A stretch of 40,246 nt of DNA from JAYSRU01 sp043720875. GTDB lineage: Bacteria; Bacteroidota; Bacteroidia; Flavobacteriales_D; Crocinitomicaceae. Of the stretch, positions 23,189 through 31,311 are shown piece by piece. The stretch lies in NCBI GenBank assembly GCA_043720875.1, contig JAYSRU010000122.1, forward strand, positions 1 to 40,246. The letters run 5' to 3'. Both the position numbers and the translations under genes were made by a program. Positions within the stretch are counted from its first letter, which is position 1. Each line of letters opens with the position of its first letter. The notes under the pieces were generated by a model. It made no database searches. It was given only the letters and a program-made list of their open reading frames with translations, and was not told where the DNA came from.

Positions 23189-24951
23189 CAACCTTTTTTA
23201 TTGGTTTGTTTTTCGCGATGTATCTTTTGGGTAATAAAGCAGACGATTATTCTGGGTTGACCAAAGATTCAAAAAAACAAGATGAAGCCTTGGTTTCGGA
23301 TGGCGCAGCCTATTATGCGTATTTACCGCAATGGTTTATCTACAAAACTAAAAATTTTGAATACATAAATTGGCTTCAGGTAAAGTATAAAGGTTTGGAA
23401 ACCACTAAGTGCAGGAACTTGGCGTTTCAAGACAAAAGAGAGCTGTATTTTAATAAATATTACATCGGCACACCGATCTTACTCTCGCCTTTCTTTTTGG
23501 CAGGTCATGCGTATGCGAACCAATTTGGATATGATCCCGATGGTTTTTCTAAACCGTACATCGTGGCGGTGCAATTAGGTCTCTTGTTTTATGTGTTGTT
23601 GGGTTGTCTCGGAATCAGGAAATTGTTGCTGCATTATAAAATTGATAACTTTATAATTCTGGTTTCCTTACTCATGCTTTTATTCGGAACTGATTTGTGT
23701 TATTTCAGTTATGTCCAAATAACATTTTCTCATCCATTTTCGTTCGCTATTGCCCCTTGGTGCATCTATGCCATGATTTTGTGGGCCAAAACAAATGATA
23801 AAAAACAACTCATTTACCTTTCATTTTTATTAGGCTTGTTGTTTATTATCCGCCCAACGAATGTAATTTTAGTGCTTATTCTACCTTTCTTATTCAGCAG
23901 TACAAAATTATTTGTGCAACGCATTGTTGAACTATTTACAAAACGATTCCTGATTTTATTAGGAGCTATAATTGCACTTGCTGCGTTGCCCTGTCTACAA
24001 TTCTACAGTGTATATGATCAATGGGGTTCGTTGAAAATTTATCAATACCAAAATGAATATTTTGAATATTTGAATAACCCAAAAATAATAGAAGTGCTTT
24101 TTGGCTACACCAAAGGGTTGTTTTTATATGCGCCAGTTTTAGTTTTATTTTTCCCAGGAATGTTTGTGTTGTGGAAATCGAATCGACGCCTATTTTATGG
24201 TATTGCAATATTTTTTGTGTTTTATACTTATATCATCTCCTCGTGGTGGTGCTGGTGGTATGGTGGAGGCTTAGGCATGCGTTGCTTTATAGATGTATTT
24301 GTTGTGATGATTATTCCAATTGCGTTCCTGCTCCAAAAAGTTGCAATGAAGTGGAAGGTTGTTATCCTTTTGTACGCTTTTCTGAGTTGCTGGGTCTATA
24401 TGATATTTGAGTTTCAAATGAGGAAAAATATTTTGAGCTGGAAGATAATTTCACCGGATCAATTTTATTCCGTTTTTATGCAAACAGATGGTAGATTTAA
24501 TTGGAGTTTGCACTTGAAATTTGATAAAATTCCCACAAAATTTAAGCATAATGCGAGTGTATACAATTTTCACAATAGCAAAGGCTTGATCGGAAAAGAG
24601 GAAACCGTTAAGTGTAAAACGGATACGTATACTGATGATTTATCATTGACATTAACCCCAAAACAGTTCGAACAAAATGATCGTTTGAAATACACGTTCT
24701 ATACAAAAGCTTCAATAAAATCGGGTGAAATGAATCCATCCATAAATGCGTATTATTACAAAGCAGATAGCATAATAGCCAGTAAGCAATTTATGTTTGG
24801 TGCAAAAATACCCAAAGTGAATGCGTTTACAGCAATTCAAATAGATTTTTATTCTAAACTGAGGGGCAAGAATGTAGATTCAGTGAAAATATATCTAGAC
24901 GAAGCGGGTGAGACTACTTTTAAAGAAACCTATATAAAGGTATATCGTTAA
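23146..24951 (+). CDS. Polytopic membrane protein, GT-C glycosyltransferase-like
   Basis: This 601-aa protein has about nine to eleven membrane helices between residues ~17 and ~430. A luminal/periplasmic-type loop near the N-terminus reads SDGAAYYAYLPQWFIYK (~50-66). The C-terminal ~170 residues are soluble. The acidic loop after TM1 followed by repeated helices resembles GT-C-fold sugar transferases that use polyprenyl-phosphate sugars; assignment to a numbered family is not possible by eye. It would sit in the inner membrane and act on envelope glycans. The first 14 codons and promoter are duplicated at 19413. Its stop TAA directly abuts the convergent adenosyltransferase gene stop, with no terminator between. 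Confidence 0.65.
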   Translation: MEYLKRIWKFLNKKSTFFIGLFFAMYLLGNKADDYSGLTKDSKKQDEALVSDGAAYYAYLPQWFIYKTKNFEYINWLQVKYKGLETTKCRNLAFQDKRELYFNKYYIGTPILLSPFFLAGHAYANQFGYDPDGFSKPYIVAVQLGLLFYVLLGCLGIRKLLLHYKIDNFIILVSLLMLLFGTDLCYFSYVQITFSHPFSFAIAPWCIYAMILWAKTNDKKQLIYLSFLLGLLFIIRPTNVILVLILPFLFSSTKLFVQRIVELFTKRFLILLGAIIALAALPCLQFYSVYDQWGSLKIYQYQNEYFEYLNNPKIIEVLFGYTKGLFLYAPVLVLFFPGMFVLWKSNRRLFYGIAIFFVFYTYIISSWWCWWYGGGLGMRCFIDVFVVMIIPIAFLLQKVAMKWKVVILLYAFLSCWVYMIFEFQMRKNILSWKIISPDQFYSVFMQTDGRFNWSLHLKFDKIPTKFKHNASVYNFHNSKGLIGKEETVKCKTDTYTDDLSLTLTPKQFEQNDRLKYTFYTKASIKSGEMNPSINAYYYKADSIIASKQFMFGAKIPKVNAFTAIQIDFYSKLRGKNVDSVKIYLDEAGETTFKETYIKVYR

Positions 24952-25500
24952 TTACATTCTTGGCTTCCAAGGAATTTCTTCGGCATTCAATTCTTGCGTC
25001 AAACTTCGTCCCAATACAAATAAGTAGTCACTTAAACGGTTTAAATAACTTAACACGAGCGGTGCTACAAATTCTTCTGTCGCCAAATGGTCTGCAATGC
25101 GTTCAGCTCTTCTACAAACGCAGCGCGCTAAATGACAATAAGAAACAGTGGTGTGTCCGCCTGGTAATACAAAAAAGCGCATTTCTGGAAGTTTTGAATC
25201 TAATTCATCCATGGTTGTTTCCAAGAAGGTGACGTCGGTCTCCAATAAATCAGGAATTTTCATTTTAGATTTTTCCGGATCAGAGGCAAGACTGGATCCA
25301 ATGGTAAATAAACGATCCTGTATTTCTTTCAACACAACCTTATGAGCGGGAAGTATATCTTGATCGCGAATTAAGCCAATGTAAGAATTGAGTTCGTCCA
25401 CAGTGCCGTAGCTTTCGATTCTTAAATGATGCTTTGGAACGCGAGTTCCACCTATGAGTGAAGTTTGACCTTCGTCTCCTTTTCGTGTGTATACTTTCAT
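24952..25500 (-). CDS. Cob(I)alamin adenosyltransferase, PduO type
   Basis: This 182-aa enzyme transfers adenosyl from ATP to cob(I)alamin, making coenzyme B12. Signature elements are the N-terminal ATP loop VYTRKGDEGQTSLIGG with the conserved TxxGDxG pattern, HLRIESYGTVDELNSYIG, FVLPGG, CHLARCVCRRAER (Arg/Glu of the PduO active site) and the C-terminal YLNRLSDYLFVLGR. The helical-bundle length is typical (~180-190 aa). It follows the upstream methyltransferase gene by 12 nt and is co-transcribed with it. The partner enzyme (such as methylmalonyl-CoA mutase) is not in this window. Confidence 0.93.
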   Translation of the reverse strand: MKVYTRKGDEGQTSLIGGTRVPKHHLRIESYGTVDELNSYIGLIRDQDILPAHKVVLKEIQDRLFTIGSSLASDPEKSKMKIPDLLETDVTFLETTMDELDSKLPEMRFFVLPGGHTTVSYCHLARCVCRRAERIADHLATEEFVAPLVLSYLNRLSDYLFVLGRSLTQELNAEEIPWKPRM

Positions 25501-25512
25501 GATCGTGGTATT

Positions 25513-26277
25513 TTAATAGCGAAGCGTAAAATGTTGTTTCGTTTGTGTGGTTTTTGGGGAAATAATTCCCATTCTGTAAAGTTCAATACTAACGTGGTAA
25601 ATGTCGTTTTTGCATAACGTTCGCCACGCATTTTCCATAGATTCACTCCAGTGAATATCATCAATAATGAATAACGTTTCATCATGGCAATTTTTCTTAA
25701 GCAATGCCATGTAATAAAGTAAGGCATCACCGTCATGATGACCGTCAATATAGATTATGTCGTAAATGTTGGCGTCATGGAGTAGAAACTTTTCGAAAGT
25801 GGAATGAATTGGGTTGGAAACGCTTATTCCATGGGTTTTCCAATAGTCGCGTGCTACATTTTGAGTTGCTAAACATGCGTCAACGGTTGTAATTGAACAC
25901 TTAGGGTTGCCCAAGGCAAACGCTGTAGTGCCAATTCCTACAGATGTGCCCAATTCTAGAATGTTTTTAGCCTTGAAATAGCGACTCAGGTTAAATAAAA
26001 GTCGCCCATATTTTCCCATACTGCCTGAGTTCTTTGCAATTGCGCTAACTTTTCTAATCCTTCCCATTTTTTTTGAACCAGCACCATGATCTTCTACTTC
26101 AATGAGTTGCTTACTTTTGCGTAATGATTTGTAGTACTTACTGAGGGTTTTTATAGAATTTTTATCCATCTTTGCCGTTAGACATTCAGCTATGAATGAG
26201 TAAACAAACGGAGAGTGAACACCATGCTTTGTTTGTGCAGCTTTTAAGTAAGCAAAATAAGCAATAATCTGGTTCAT
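25513..26277 (-). CDS. Class I SAM-dependent methyltransferase (O-methyltransferase-like)
   Basis: From the ATG at 26277 the protein is 254 aa. It begins MNQIIAYFAYLKAAQTKHGVHSPFVYSFI, a pattern typical of Bacteroidota methyltransferases of this type. The Rossmann core has NILELGTSVGIGTTAFA (motif I), ITTVDACL (motif II), YDIIYIDGHHDG (metal/post-IV region as in O-methyltransferases) and LFIIDDIHWSESM. The substrate is unknown. An upstream ATG 13 codons earlier (26316) would overlap the divergent DUF4301 gene start, so it is not used. The gene precedes the adenosyltransferase with 12 nt between. Confidence 0.82.
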   Translation of the reverse strand: MNQIIAYFAYLKAAQTKHGVHSPFVYSFIAECLTAKMDKNSIKTLSKYYKSLRKSKQLIEVEDHGAGSKKMGRIRKVSAIAKNSGSMGKYGRLLFNLSRYFKAKNILELGTSVGIGTTAFALGNPKCSITTVDACLATQNVARDYWKTHGISVSNPIHSTFEKFLLHDANIYDIIYIDGHHDGDALLYYMALLKKNCHDETLFIIDDIHWSESMENAWRTLCKNDIYHVSIELYRMGIISPKTTQTKQHFTLRY

Positions 26278-26310
26278 AGAACAAATTAACAAAAAAGAAA
26301 AAGAAGTAGC

Positions 26311-27699
26311 ATGCAAGAAGATGTAATTTTAATGCAACGAAGTAAAGTTTTTGGAGATCAACCTAGTTTGGAACTCATTGCCCCGTGTAAAATAAACCAG
26401 GGAATACTAAGCTTTAGTGAATTAGAGTTGAACGAGTTTCGTCAAAAATTTCTAAATGATGCATCTACGTGTGCTTTTTTTGTTCCAGCGTCAGGTTCGG
26501 GTAGCCGAATGTTTCAGTTTCTACATGAATTTTTGAAACAACCCAACGCGCAGAATAGGGGTTTGGTGGAACGGTTTTTAAATCATATTTCGGATTTTGC
26601 ATTTTTTAAACAATTGCCAATAAGTCAACAAGAAAAATTATTGAATAATGACTACGATTTAGAGGGATTTATTCATTTTTTGTTGGATGCGGAAGGATTG
26701 CAATTTCAGAATTTACCCAAAGCGTTAGTGCCCTTTCATGTGAATGGCCCATTTGTCTTAAACCCAATGCAAGAACATTTAGTGCAAGGAAGTTTGTTGA
26801 AGGCTGGTAAAGTGAGTTTTCATTTTACAATTCAACCGGGCCTAGAAAACTTAATTCATTTGTGCATTAATAACTTAATCGGAATTACGGGAAACAAATT
26901 TAAGTTTAATTTTAGTTCGCAAAATCCTTCAACAGACGCTGTTGCCTTTACTCCGGATGCCGAAGTTGCGCTAGATGAGACGGGGAAGGTTATTAAACGG
27001 CCAGCAGGACACGGTGCTTTGTTGCAAAATCTACAAAATATTAAGGAAGACTTAGTTTTTATAAAAAATATTGATAACGTTCAACATTACAATAAGTCAA
27101 ATTTAGGGGTTGAAACCTTTCAGAGTTTAGGAGGCGTGTTGTTGTCTTTCAAATCTGATGTGTTGAACTTTCGAAAATCGTGTGATTTGAATGAATTTAA
27201 TACGATTGTCGAAAAATATCAATTGTTACCGAAGGGTAAAAGTGTTGAGTTAACTATAGATGAAGCTTTATTGTTTTTAGATCGCCCTTCTAGAATTTGT
27301 GGAATGGTAAAAAATGAAGGACAACCCGGAGGAGGCCCTTTTTGGGTCAACAACAACGGATTGGTTCAAAAACAAATTGTTGAGAAAGCTCAAATTGCTA
27401 ACTCAGCAGAGCAGTTCAAAATATTGGTGCAAAGCACACATTTTAATCCGGTTATGATTATCTGTGATTATAAGCGAGCGGATCGATCTCACTATGATTT
27501 AGTTAATTTCATTGATGAAAACACCTCTTTTATTGTAAAGAAAAATCACAACGGCATGGAGGTGAGTTTCTCTGAGTTGCCTGGTTTGTGGAATGGATCC
27601 ATGTCTAATTGGAACACCTTGTTTGTTGAGGTTCCAAGTGCAACGTTTAGTCCGGTGAAAACAGTATTAGATTTGTTGGAAGAAGCACATCAAGGATAG
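26311..27699 (+). CDS. DUF4301 family protein
   Basis: This 462-aa protein is recognised as DUF4301, a Bacteroidota family with a nucleotidyltransferase-like loop near its N-terminus: FFVPASGSGSRMF (~56-68). A second conserved segment is RICGMVKNEGQPGGGPFWV (~328-346), and there is HFNPVMIICDYKRADR further on. The family's biochemical role is not established; the sugar-nucleotidyltransferase resemblance is inference. The divergent methyltransferase starts only 33 nt away, so the two genes share a very short promoter region. An alternative ATG at 26332 is also possible. Confidence 0.75.
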   Translation: MQEDVILMQRSKVFGDQPSLELIAPCKINQGILSFSELELNEFRQKFLNDASTCAFFVPASGSGSRMFQFLHEFLKQPNAQNRGLVERFLNHISDFAFFKQLPISQQEKLLNNDYDLEGFIHFLLDAEGLQFQNLPKALVPFHVNGPFVLNPMQEHLVQGSLLKAGKVSFHFTIQPGLENLIHLCINNLIGITGNKFKFNFSSQNPSTDAVAFTPDAEVALDETGKVIKRPAGHGALLQNLQNIKEDLVFIKNIDNVQHYNKSNLGVETFQSLGGVLLSFKSDVLNFRKSCDLNEFNTIVEKYQLLPKGKSVELTIDEALLFLDRPSRICGMVKNEGQPGGGPFWVNNNGLVQKQIVEKAQIANSAEQFKILVQSTHFNPVMIICDYKRADRSHYDLVNFIDENTSFIVKKNHNGMEVSFSELPGLWNGSMSNWNTLFVEVPSATFSPVKTVLDLLEEAHQG

Positions 27700-27727
27700 A
27701 AGTTTAAGTAAGATTGAATTTTAGTCT

Positions 27728-27735
27728 TACATTTG
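27728..27735 (+). promoter_or_regulatory. -7 box (TACATTTG) for the DUF2911 gene
   Basis: This is an exact TAnnTTTG match, with a TTTA 21 nt upstream. It is located downstream of the alternative TTG start at 27714, so translation should begin at 27759, 23 nt after the box. Confidence 0.6.
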
Positions 27736-27758
27736 AGGGTAAAAATCAAAAAAAAAGT

Positions 27759-28601
27759 ATGAAAAAAATAATAATGATTGCAGTGTGCACAATGTTGTTC
27801 ATGCAGGTAGAAGCGCAAGTTAAATCTCCAAAATTAAGCCCAACATGTAAGGTTGAACAAAGAATTGGATTAACAGATGTTAAAGTTGAATACAGTCGTC
27901 CAAGTGCAGCTGGAAGAGTTGTTTTTGGAGATCTTGTCCCTTTTAACGAAGTTTGGAGAACGGGTGCTAACGAAAATACAAAGTTCACTACGAGCGATAT
28001 GTTGTTTTTCGGAAAAGACACATTGATGCCGGGAACGTATGCGCTTTTCACTAAGCCAGGTAAAATTTCTTGGGAAATTTATTTTTATTCAGATATCACG
28101 AACTGGGGAACCCCAGATGTTTGGGATCAATCGAAAATTGTCTTGAAAGTTGTTCAGCCCTCCGAAGAATTGACAAGTACGGTAGAAACATTTGCTATTT
28201 CGTTTAAAGATTTGACCATTGAAAGCGCTAAAATTTGTCTAGAATGGGAGAAAACATGTGTTTGTATTCCCTTTACCATGAGTACAAAATCGCAAGTTGC
28301 AGCTAGTATAGAGAAGACTATGGCTGGTCCAACTGCAACAGATTACTATGATGCAGCAAGTTTTTACTTACGTGAAAAGAAAGAGTTGAAAGTAGCATTA
28401 GATTGGATCACAAAAGCGGTAGATATGAAACCAGATGCTTTTTGGATGTTACGCACAAAAGCGTTGATTCAAGCTGAACTAGGAGATAAAAAGGGAGCAA
28501 TTGTATCTGCAAAAAAATCTATGGAATTGGCTGAAAAAGCTTCTTACCAAAACTATGTTGACATGAACAAAAAGTCAATCGAGGAGTGGAGCAAAAAGTA
28601 A
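27759..28601 (+). CDS. Exported DUF2911 domain protein with TPR-like tail
   Basis: From the ATG at 27759 the product is 280 aa with a signal peptide (MKKIIMIAVCTMLFMQVEAQ). The DUF2911 domain (~22-180) has recognisable strings: KLSPTCKVEQRIGLTDVKVEYSRP, GDLVPFNEVWRTGANENTKF and DTLMPGTYALFTKPG. The last ~80 residues (AASFYLREKKELKVALDWITKAV ... ELGDKKGAIVSAKKSMELAEK) resemble two TPR helical hairpins, as in many DUF2911 proteins. The function is unknown; the protein is likely periplasmic or outer-membrane associated. It lies 59 nt after DUF4301 but has its own promoter box. A dispersed repeat and a terminator hairpin follow. Confidence 0.85.
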   Translation: MKKIIMIAVCTMLFMQVEAQVKSPKLSPTCKVEQRIGLTDVKVEYSRPSAAGRVVFGDLVPFNEVWRTGANENTKFTTSDMLFFGKDTLMPGTYALFTKPGKISWEIYFYSDITNWGTPDVWDQSKIVLKVVQPSEELTSTVETFAISFKDLTIESAKICLEWEKTCVCIPFTMSTKSQVAASIEKTMAGPTATDYYDAASFYLREKKELKVALDWITKAVDMKPDAFWMLRTKALIQAELGDKKGAIVSAKKSMELAEKASYQNYVDMNKKSIEEWSKK

Positions 28602-28610
28602 TTCATGCTT

Positions 28611-28651
28611 ATAACCTGAGTTCGAATATTAATTTAGATTCAGTATCCAAT
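28611..28651 (+). repeat. Dispersed repeat copy C
   Basis: Begins ATAACCTGAGTTCGAATATT and ends TTAGATTCAGTATCCAAT, starting 9 nt after the DUF2911 stop. It is alignable without gaps to copy B (reverse complement of 11283-11325) at 35 of 41 positions. No inverted partner is found nearby. Confidence 0.7.
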
Positions 28652-28660
28652 TTTTAAAGG

Positions 28661-28698
28661 AAAAGATCTCATAATTATTTTTAGTTATGGGATTTTTT
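28661..28698 (+). terminator. Terminator after the DUF2911 gene
   Basis: A ~16-bp stem with three G-U pairs (AAAAGATCTCATAATT with AGTTATGGGATTTTTT) ends in a T-run. The rest of the gap to 28868 has only a promoter box. Confidence 0.7.
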
Positions 28699-28830
28699 AT
28701 GTTTAAAATCAGCGTTTTGAAAGCAATAGGTCTGGGTTGTTAACACCGTTTTATTCTAAATTTCAAAAAGTGTTCATAACTTGGTTCATAAGGGGATTGT
28801 TTACATGGCAAATCGAGGCGAATACCGTTT

Positions 28831-28838
28831 TATTTTTG
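28831..28838 (+). promoter_or_regulatory. -7 box (TATTTTTG) for the 181-aa gene
   Basis: This is an exact TAnnTTTG match, 30 nt before the ATG at 28869. Confidence 0.5.
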
Positions 28839-28868
28839 TGAACCAAAATACACTTAAATAAAAAAAAT

Positions 28869-29414
28869 ATGTTTTCATCTTTCACAAAACGAAAACTTTC
28901 TGATAATCAAATTGCAAACATGTTTGTTAATGCTTTGTTTGAGGCAACAGACAACGGTTTCGCAGCGCTTGCTGAAATGATTAACGAAGATGCAGTGTTT
29001 GAAACATCACCAAACTTAAAGCCTGGCGATGAAGGGCATTTCAATTTAGTCGTTATTGCTGCGAATCTTTCTGTGTTAGAGAGCGCATTTGAATCGGACC
29101 AAGCTGAGCGTATCGAAAATTTGGTATTTGTCAAATTAGGTCAAATTTATTCTATTGACGCCGTTGATGCAAGAGCTAAAGTAAAAGAATACCAGTCTCT
29201 AATTTCACGTGTTAATCATCCTTCAAAGAATGTGGTGTACGCCATGTCGAAAGGTGTTTTTCACACGTATAAGTTAGCTCAATTTCAAAGAGAAGCATAT
29301 TTCAAATCTATCGGAAATCCAAATCCTTTATTCCTGAAACGTTTGGATGAGGTAATGGAAATGTTCTTATGGGACTGGGATGCATTCTTTAAAAAATACA
29401 AATTCGCAGGTTGA
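28869..29414 (+). CDS. Conserved-looking protein of unknown function
   Basis: This 181-aa soluble protein has no signal peptide. It begins MFSSFTKRKLSDNQIANMFVNALFEATDNGF and continues with an acidic helical domain (EMINEDAVFETSPNLKPGDEGHF). The C-terminus is aromatic and basic (MEMFLWDWDAFFKKYKFAG). It appears largely helical and cytosolic. I do not recognise a named family. It stands alone between a promoter box and a strong terminator, so it is a monocistronic gene. Confidence 0.7.
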   Translation: MFSSFTKRKLSDNQIANMFVNALFEATDNGFAALAEMINEDAVFETSPNLKPGDEGHFNLVVIAANLSVLESAFESDQAERIENLVFVKLGQIYSIDAVDARAKVKEYQSLISRVNHPSKNVVYAMSKGVFHTYKLAQFQREAYFKSIGNPNPLFLKRLDEVMEMFLWDWDAFFKKYKFAG

Positions 29415-29436
29415 TCCTCTGCTAAGTTTATAACAC

Positions 29437-29476
29437 AAAAAAAACCGTTTCTATCATGTATAGAGACGGTTTTTTT
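29437..29476. terminator. Bidirectional terminator between the 181-aa gene and accA
   Basis: The stem AAAAACCGTTTCTAT / ATAGAGACGGTTTTT (one G-U) with loop CATGT is flanked by A- and T-runs, between convergent stops at 29414 (+) and 29497 (-). Confidence 0.9.
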
Positions 29477-29496
29477 GTGTTTAATAATGTGTAAAG

Positions 29497-30450
29497 TTAT
29501 TCCCAAACACCCATAGCGCTAAATTTTTCAATTCGGTCATTGATACGTTGGCTTGGCTCTTGGGGTGAAAGAACTTTTAATTCAGCTTTAATATATTTTT
29601 TAACCAGATCGAACATCGCTTCTTGTTCGCGGTGAGCTCCAGATAATGGTTCTTTAATAACATCATCCACTAACTTTAATCTTTTCATATCTGTGGAAGT
29701 GAGTTTCAGTGCATCCGCTGCGCGTTCTTTGAAATCCCAAGACCTCCATAAAATAGAAGAACAAGATTCAGGTGAGATTACAGAATACCATGTGTTTTCT
29801 AACATCGTAACCTTATCACCTACACCAATACCTAATGCTCCTCCAGATGCTCCTTCACCAATGATGATGCAAATAACAGGAACCTTAAGTCGCATCATTT
29901 CATATATGTTGCGTGCAATTGCTTCTCCTTGTCCTCTTTCTTCTGCTTCAAGTCCAGGGTATGCGCCAGGAGTATCAATAAAGGTTACGATAGGTTTGTT
30001 GAATTTTTCTGCCAATTTCATTAAACGCAATGCTTTACGGTAACCTTCTGGATTAGCCATTCCGAAATTACGGTATTGACGCATTTTAGTATTAATGCCT
30101 TTTTGTTGACCGATGAACATAACTGATTGTCCATCAAGCATTCCAAAACCTCCAATCATCGCTTTATCATCTTTCACATTTCGATCGCCATGCAATTCTT
30201 GAAATGTATTATTCGTGATGTGATTAATGTAGGCCAAGGTATAAGGTCTGTCTGGATGCCTAGAGAGCATAACACGTTGCCAAGGGGTTAAATGCGCAAA
30301 TATATCTTTAGTGGTCTCGGATAATTTTTTTTCTAATTTTTGAACTGCTTCATTCATGTTGATTTCTGCAGTGTCTTCCAATTCTTTTGTTTTGGTTATC
30401 TGGTCTTCAATTTCCTGTATTGGAGCCTCAAAGTCTAAATATGTCGCCAT
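29497..30450 (-). CDS. accA: Acetyl-CoA carboxylase carboxyltransferase subunit alpha
   Basis: From the ATG at 30450 (MATYLDFEAPIQEIEDQI) the protein is 317 aa, the usual AccA length. With AccD it transfers the carboxyl group from carboxybiotin to acetyl-CoA, the first step of fatty acid synthesis. Recognisable segments are the coiled-coil N-terminus, LSRHPDRPYTLAYI, ELHGDRNVKDDKAMIGG, FIDTPGAYPGLEAEERGQGEAIARN, and IGEGASGGALGIGVGDKVTMLENTWYSVISPE (oxyanion-forming Gly-Gly). The frame could extend to 30525 but this would overlap the divergent ispE start. accD and the biotin carrier genes are not in this window. Confidence 0.96.
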   Translation of the reverse strand: MATYLDFEAPIQEIEDQITKTKELEDTAEINMNEAVQKLEKKLSETTKDIFAHLTPWQRVMLSRHPDRPYTLAYINHITNNTFQELHGDRNVKDDKAMIGGFGMLDGQSVMFIGQQKGINTKMRQYRNFGMANPEGYRKALRLMKLAEKFNKPIVTFIDTPGAYPGLEAEERGQGEAIARNIYEMMRLKVPVICIIIGEGASGGALGIGVGDKVTMLENTWYSVISPESCSSILWRSWDFKERAADALKLTSTDMKRLKLVDDVIKEPLSGAHREQEAMFDLVKKYIKAELKVLSPQEPSQRINDRIEKFSAMGVWE

Positions 30451-30497
30451 GTTAAATTGTTTTAAGCCGTAAAAGTAGTAAAATAACCTTTCGTTTT

Positions 30498-30505
30498 TAT
30501 CTTTG
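30498..30505 (+). promoter_or_regulatory. -7 box (TATCTTTG) 4 nt before the ispE ATG
   Basis: This exact TAnnTTTG match ends 4 nt before ATG 30510. It suggests a leaderless ispE mRNA. Confidence 0.6.
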
Positions 30506-30509
30506 TTGC

Positions 30510-31310
30510 ATGCTGTTGTTCCCAAATTGTAAGATTAATATTGGTTTAGATGTAATTTCTAAACGTACAGATGGATATCACAGCCTGAAAACAGTGCTGT
30601 TTCCTATTCCTTGGTGCGATGTTTTAGAAGTGCTTCCTGCAGAAAAAATGTCGTTTACAACTTCGGGTTTAGCCGTGGATGGTGAAGTGGATCAAAATCT
30701 TTGTTTAAAGGCATATTACTTACTCCAAAAAGACCATAAATTGCCAAACATTCAAGTTCATTTGCAAAAGCATATCCCGATGGGTGCAGGCTTAGGTGGA
30801 GGTTCATCTGATGGCGCTTTTATGTTGAAGGGATTGAACGAGTTATTTGCTCTCAATTTAACTGAAACGCAATTGGAATATTACGCACTGCAACTGGGTA
30901 GTGATTGCCCATTTTTTATTAAAAACGAAGCTAGTTTTGCGGAGGGAAGGGGAGAGGTATTGTCTCCATTTGGATTGAATTTGAAAGGGTGCTTCATCAA
31001 GTTAGTCAACCTTGGATTACATGTTTCTACTGCTGAAGCGTTTAGTGGGTTGCTTCCAAATGATAAGGCAAGTAATTATAAAGTTTTGAATGATATATCC
31101 GATGCATGGAAAAATGAAATCAAGAATGATTTCGAAACATCAGTATTTCTTAAACACAGTGAGTTGCCAATTGTGAAAGAGAAAATGTATGCTGAAGGGG
31201 CGTTTTACGCAAGTATGACCGGCTCCGGAAGTACCGTATATGGATTATATAAAAATGAACCACAACCTAGTTTTGATGGGGCACTATTTGAAAAAATAAT
31301 CGTGTTGTAA
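30510..31310 (+). CDS. ispE: 4-diphosphocytidyl-2-C-methyl-D-erythritol kinase
   Basis: This 266-aa GHMP kinase phosphorylates CDP-methylerythritol in the MEP isoprenoid pathway. It has the N-terminal substrate motif FPNCKINIGLDV (Lys8), DGYHSLKTVLFPI, the ATP-binding GHMP loop PMGAGLGGGSSDGA (~90-103), LGSDCPFF (catalytic Asp) and the C-terminal MTGSGSTVYGLY. Length and motifs fit IspE. It diverges from accA with a 59-nt gap. The stop is 1 nt from the stop of the convergent VCBS protein gene, with no terminator in between. Confidence 0.95.
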   Translation: MLLFPNCKINIGLDVISKRTDGYHSLKTVLFPIPWCDVLEVLPAEKMSFTTSGLAVDGEVDQNLCLKAYYLLQKDHKLPNIQVHLQKHIPMGAGLGGGSSDGAFMLKGLNELFALNLTETQLEYYALQLGSDCPFFIKNEASFAEGRGEVLSPFGLNLKGCFIKLVNLGLHVSTAEAFSGLLPNDKASNYKVLNDISDAWKNEIKNDFETSVFLKHSELPIVKEKMYAEGAFYASMTGSGSTVYGLYKNEPQPSFDGALFEKIIVL

Positions 31311-31311
31311 T

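Noticed and set aside
30451..30525. 25-residue extension of AccA
   Set aside because: It would overlap the divergent ispE start and promoter; MATYLDFE at 30450 gives the normal AccA length.
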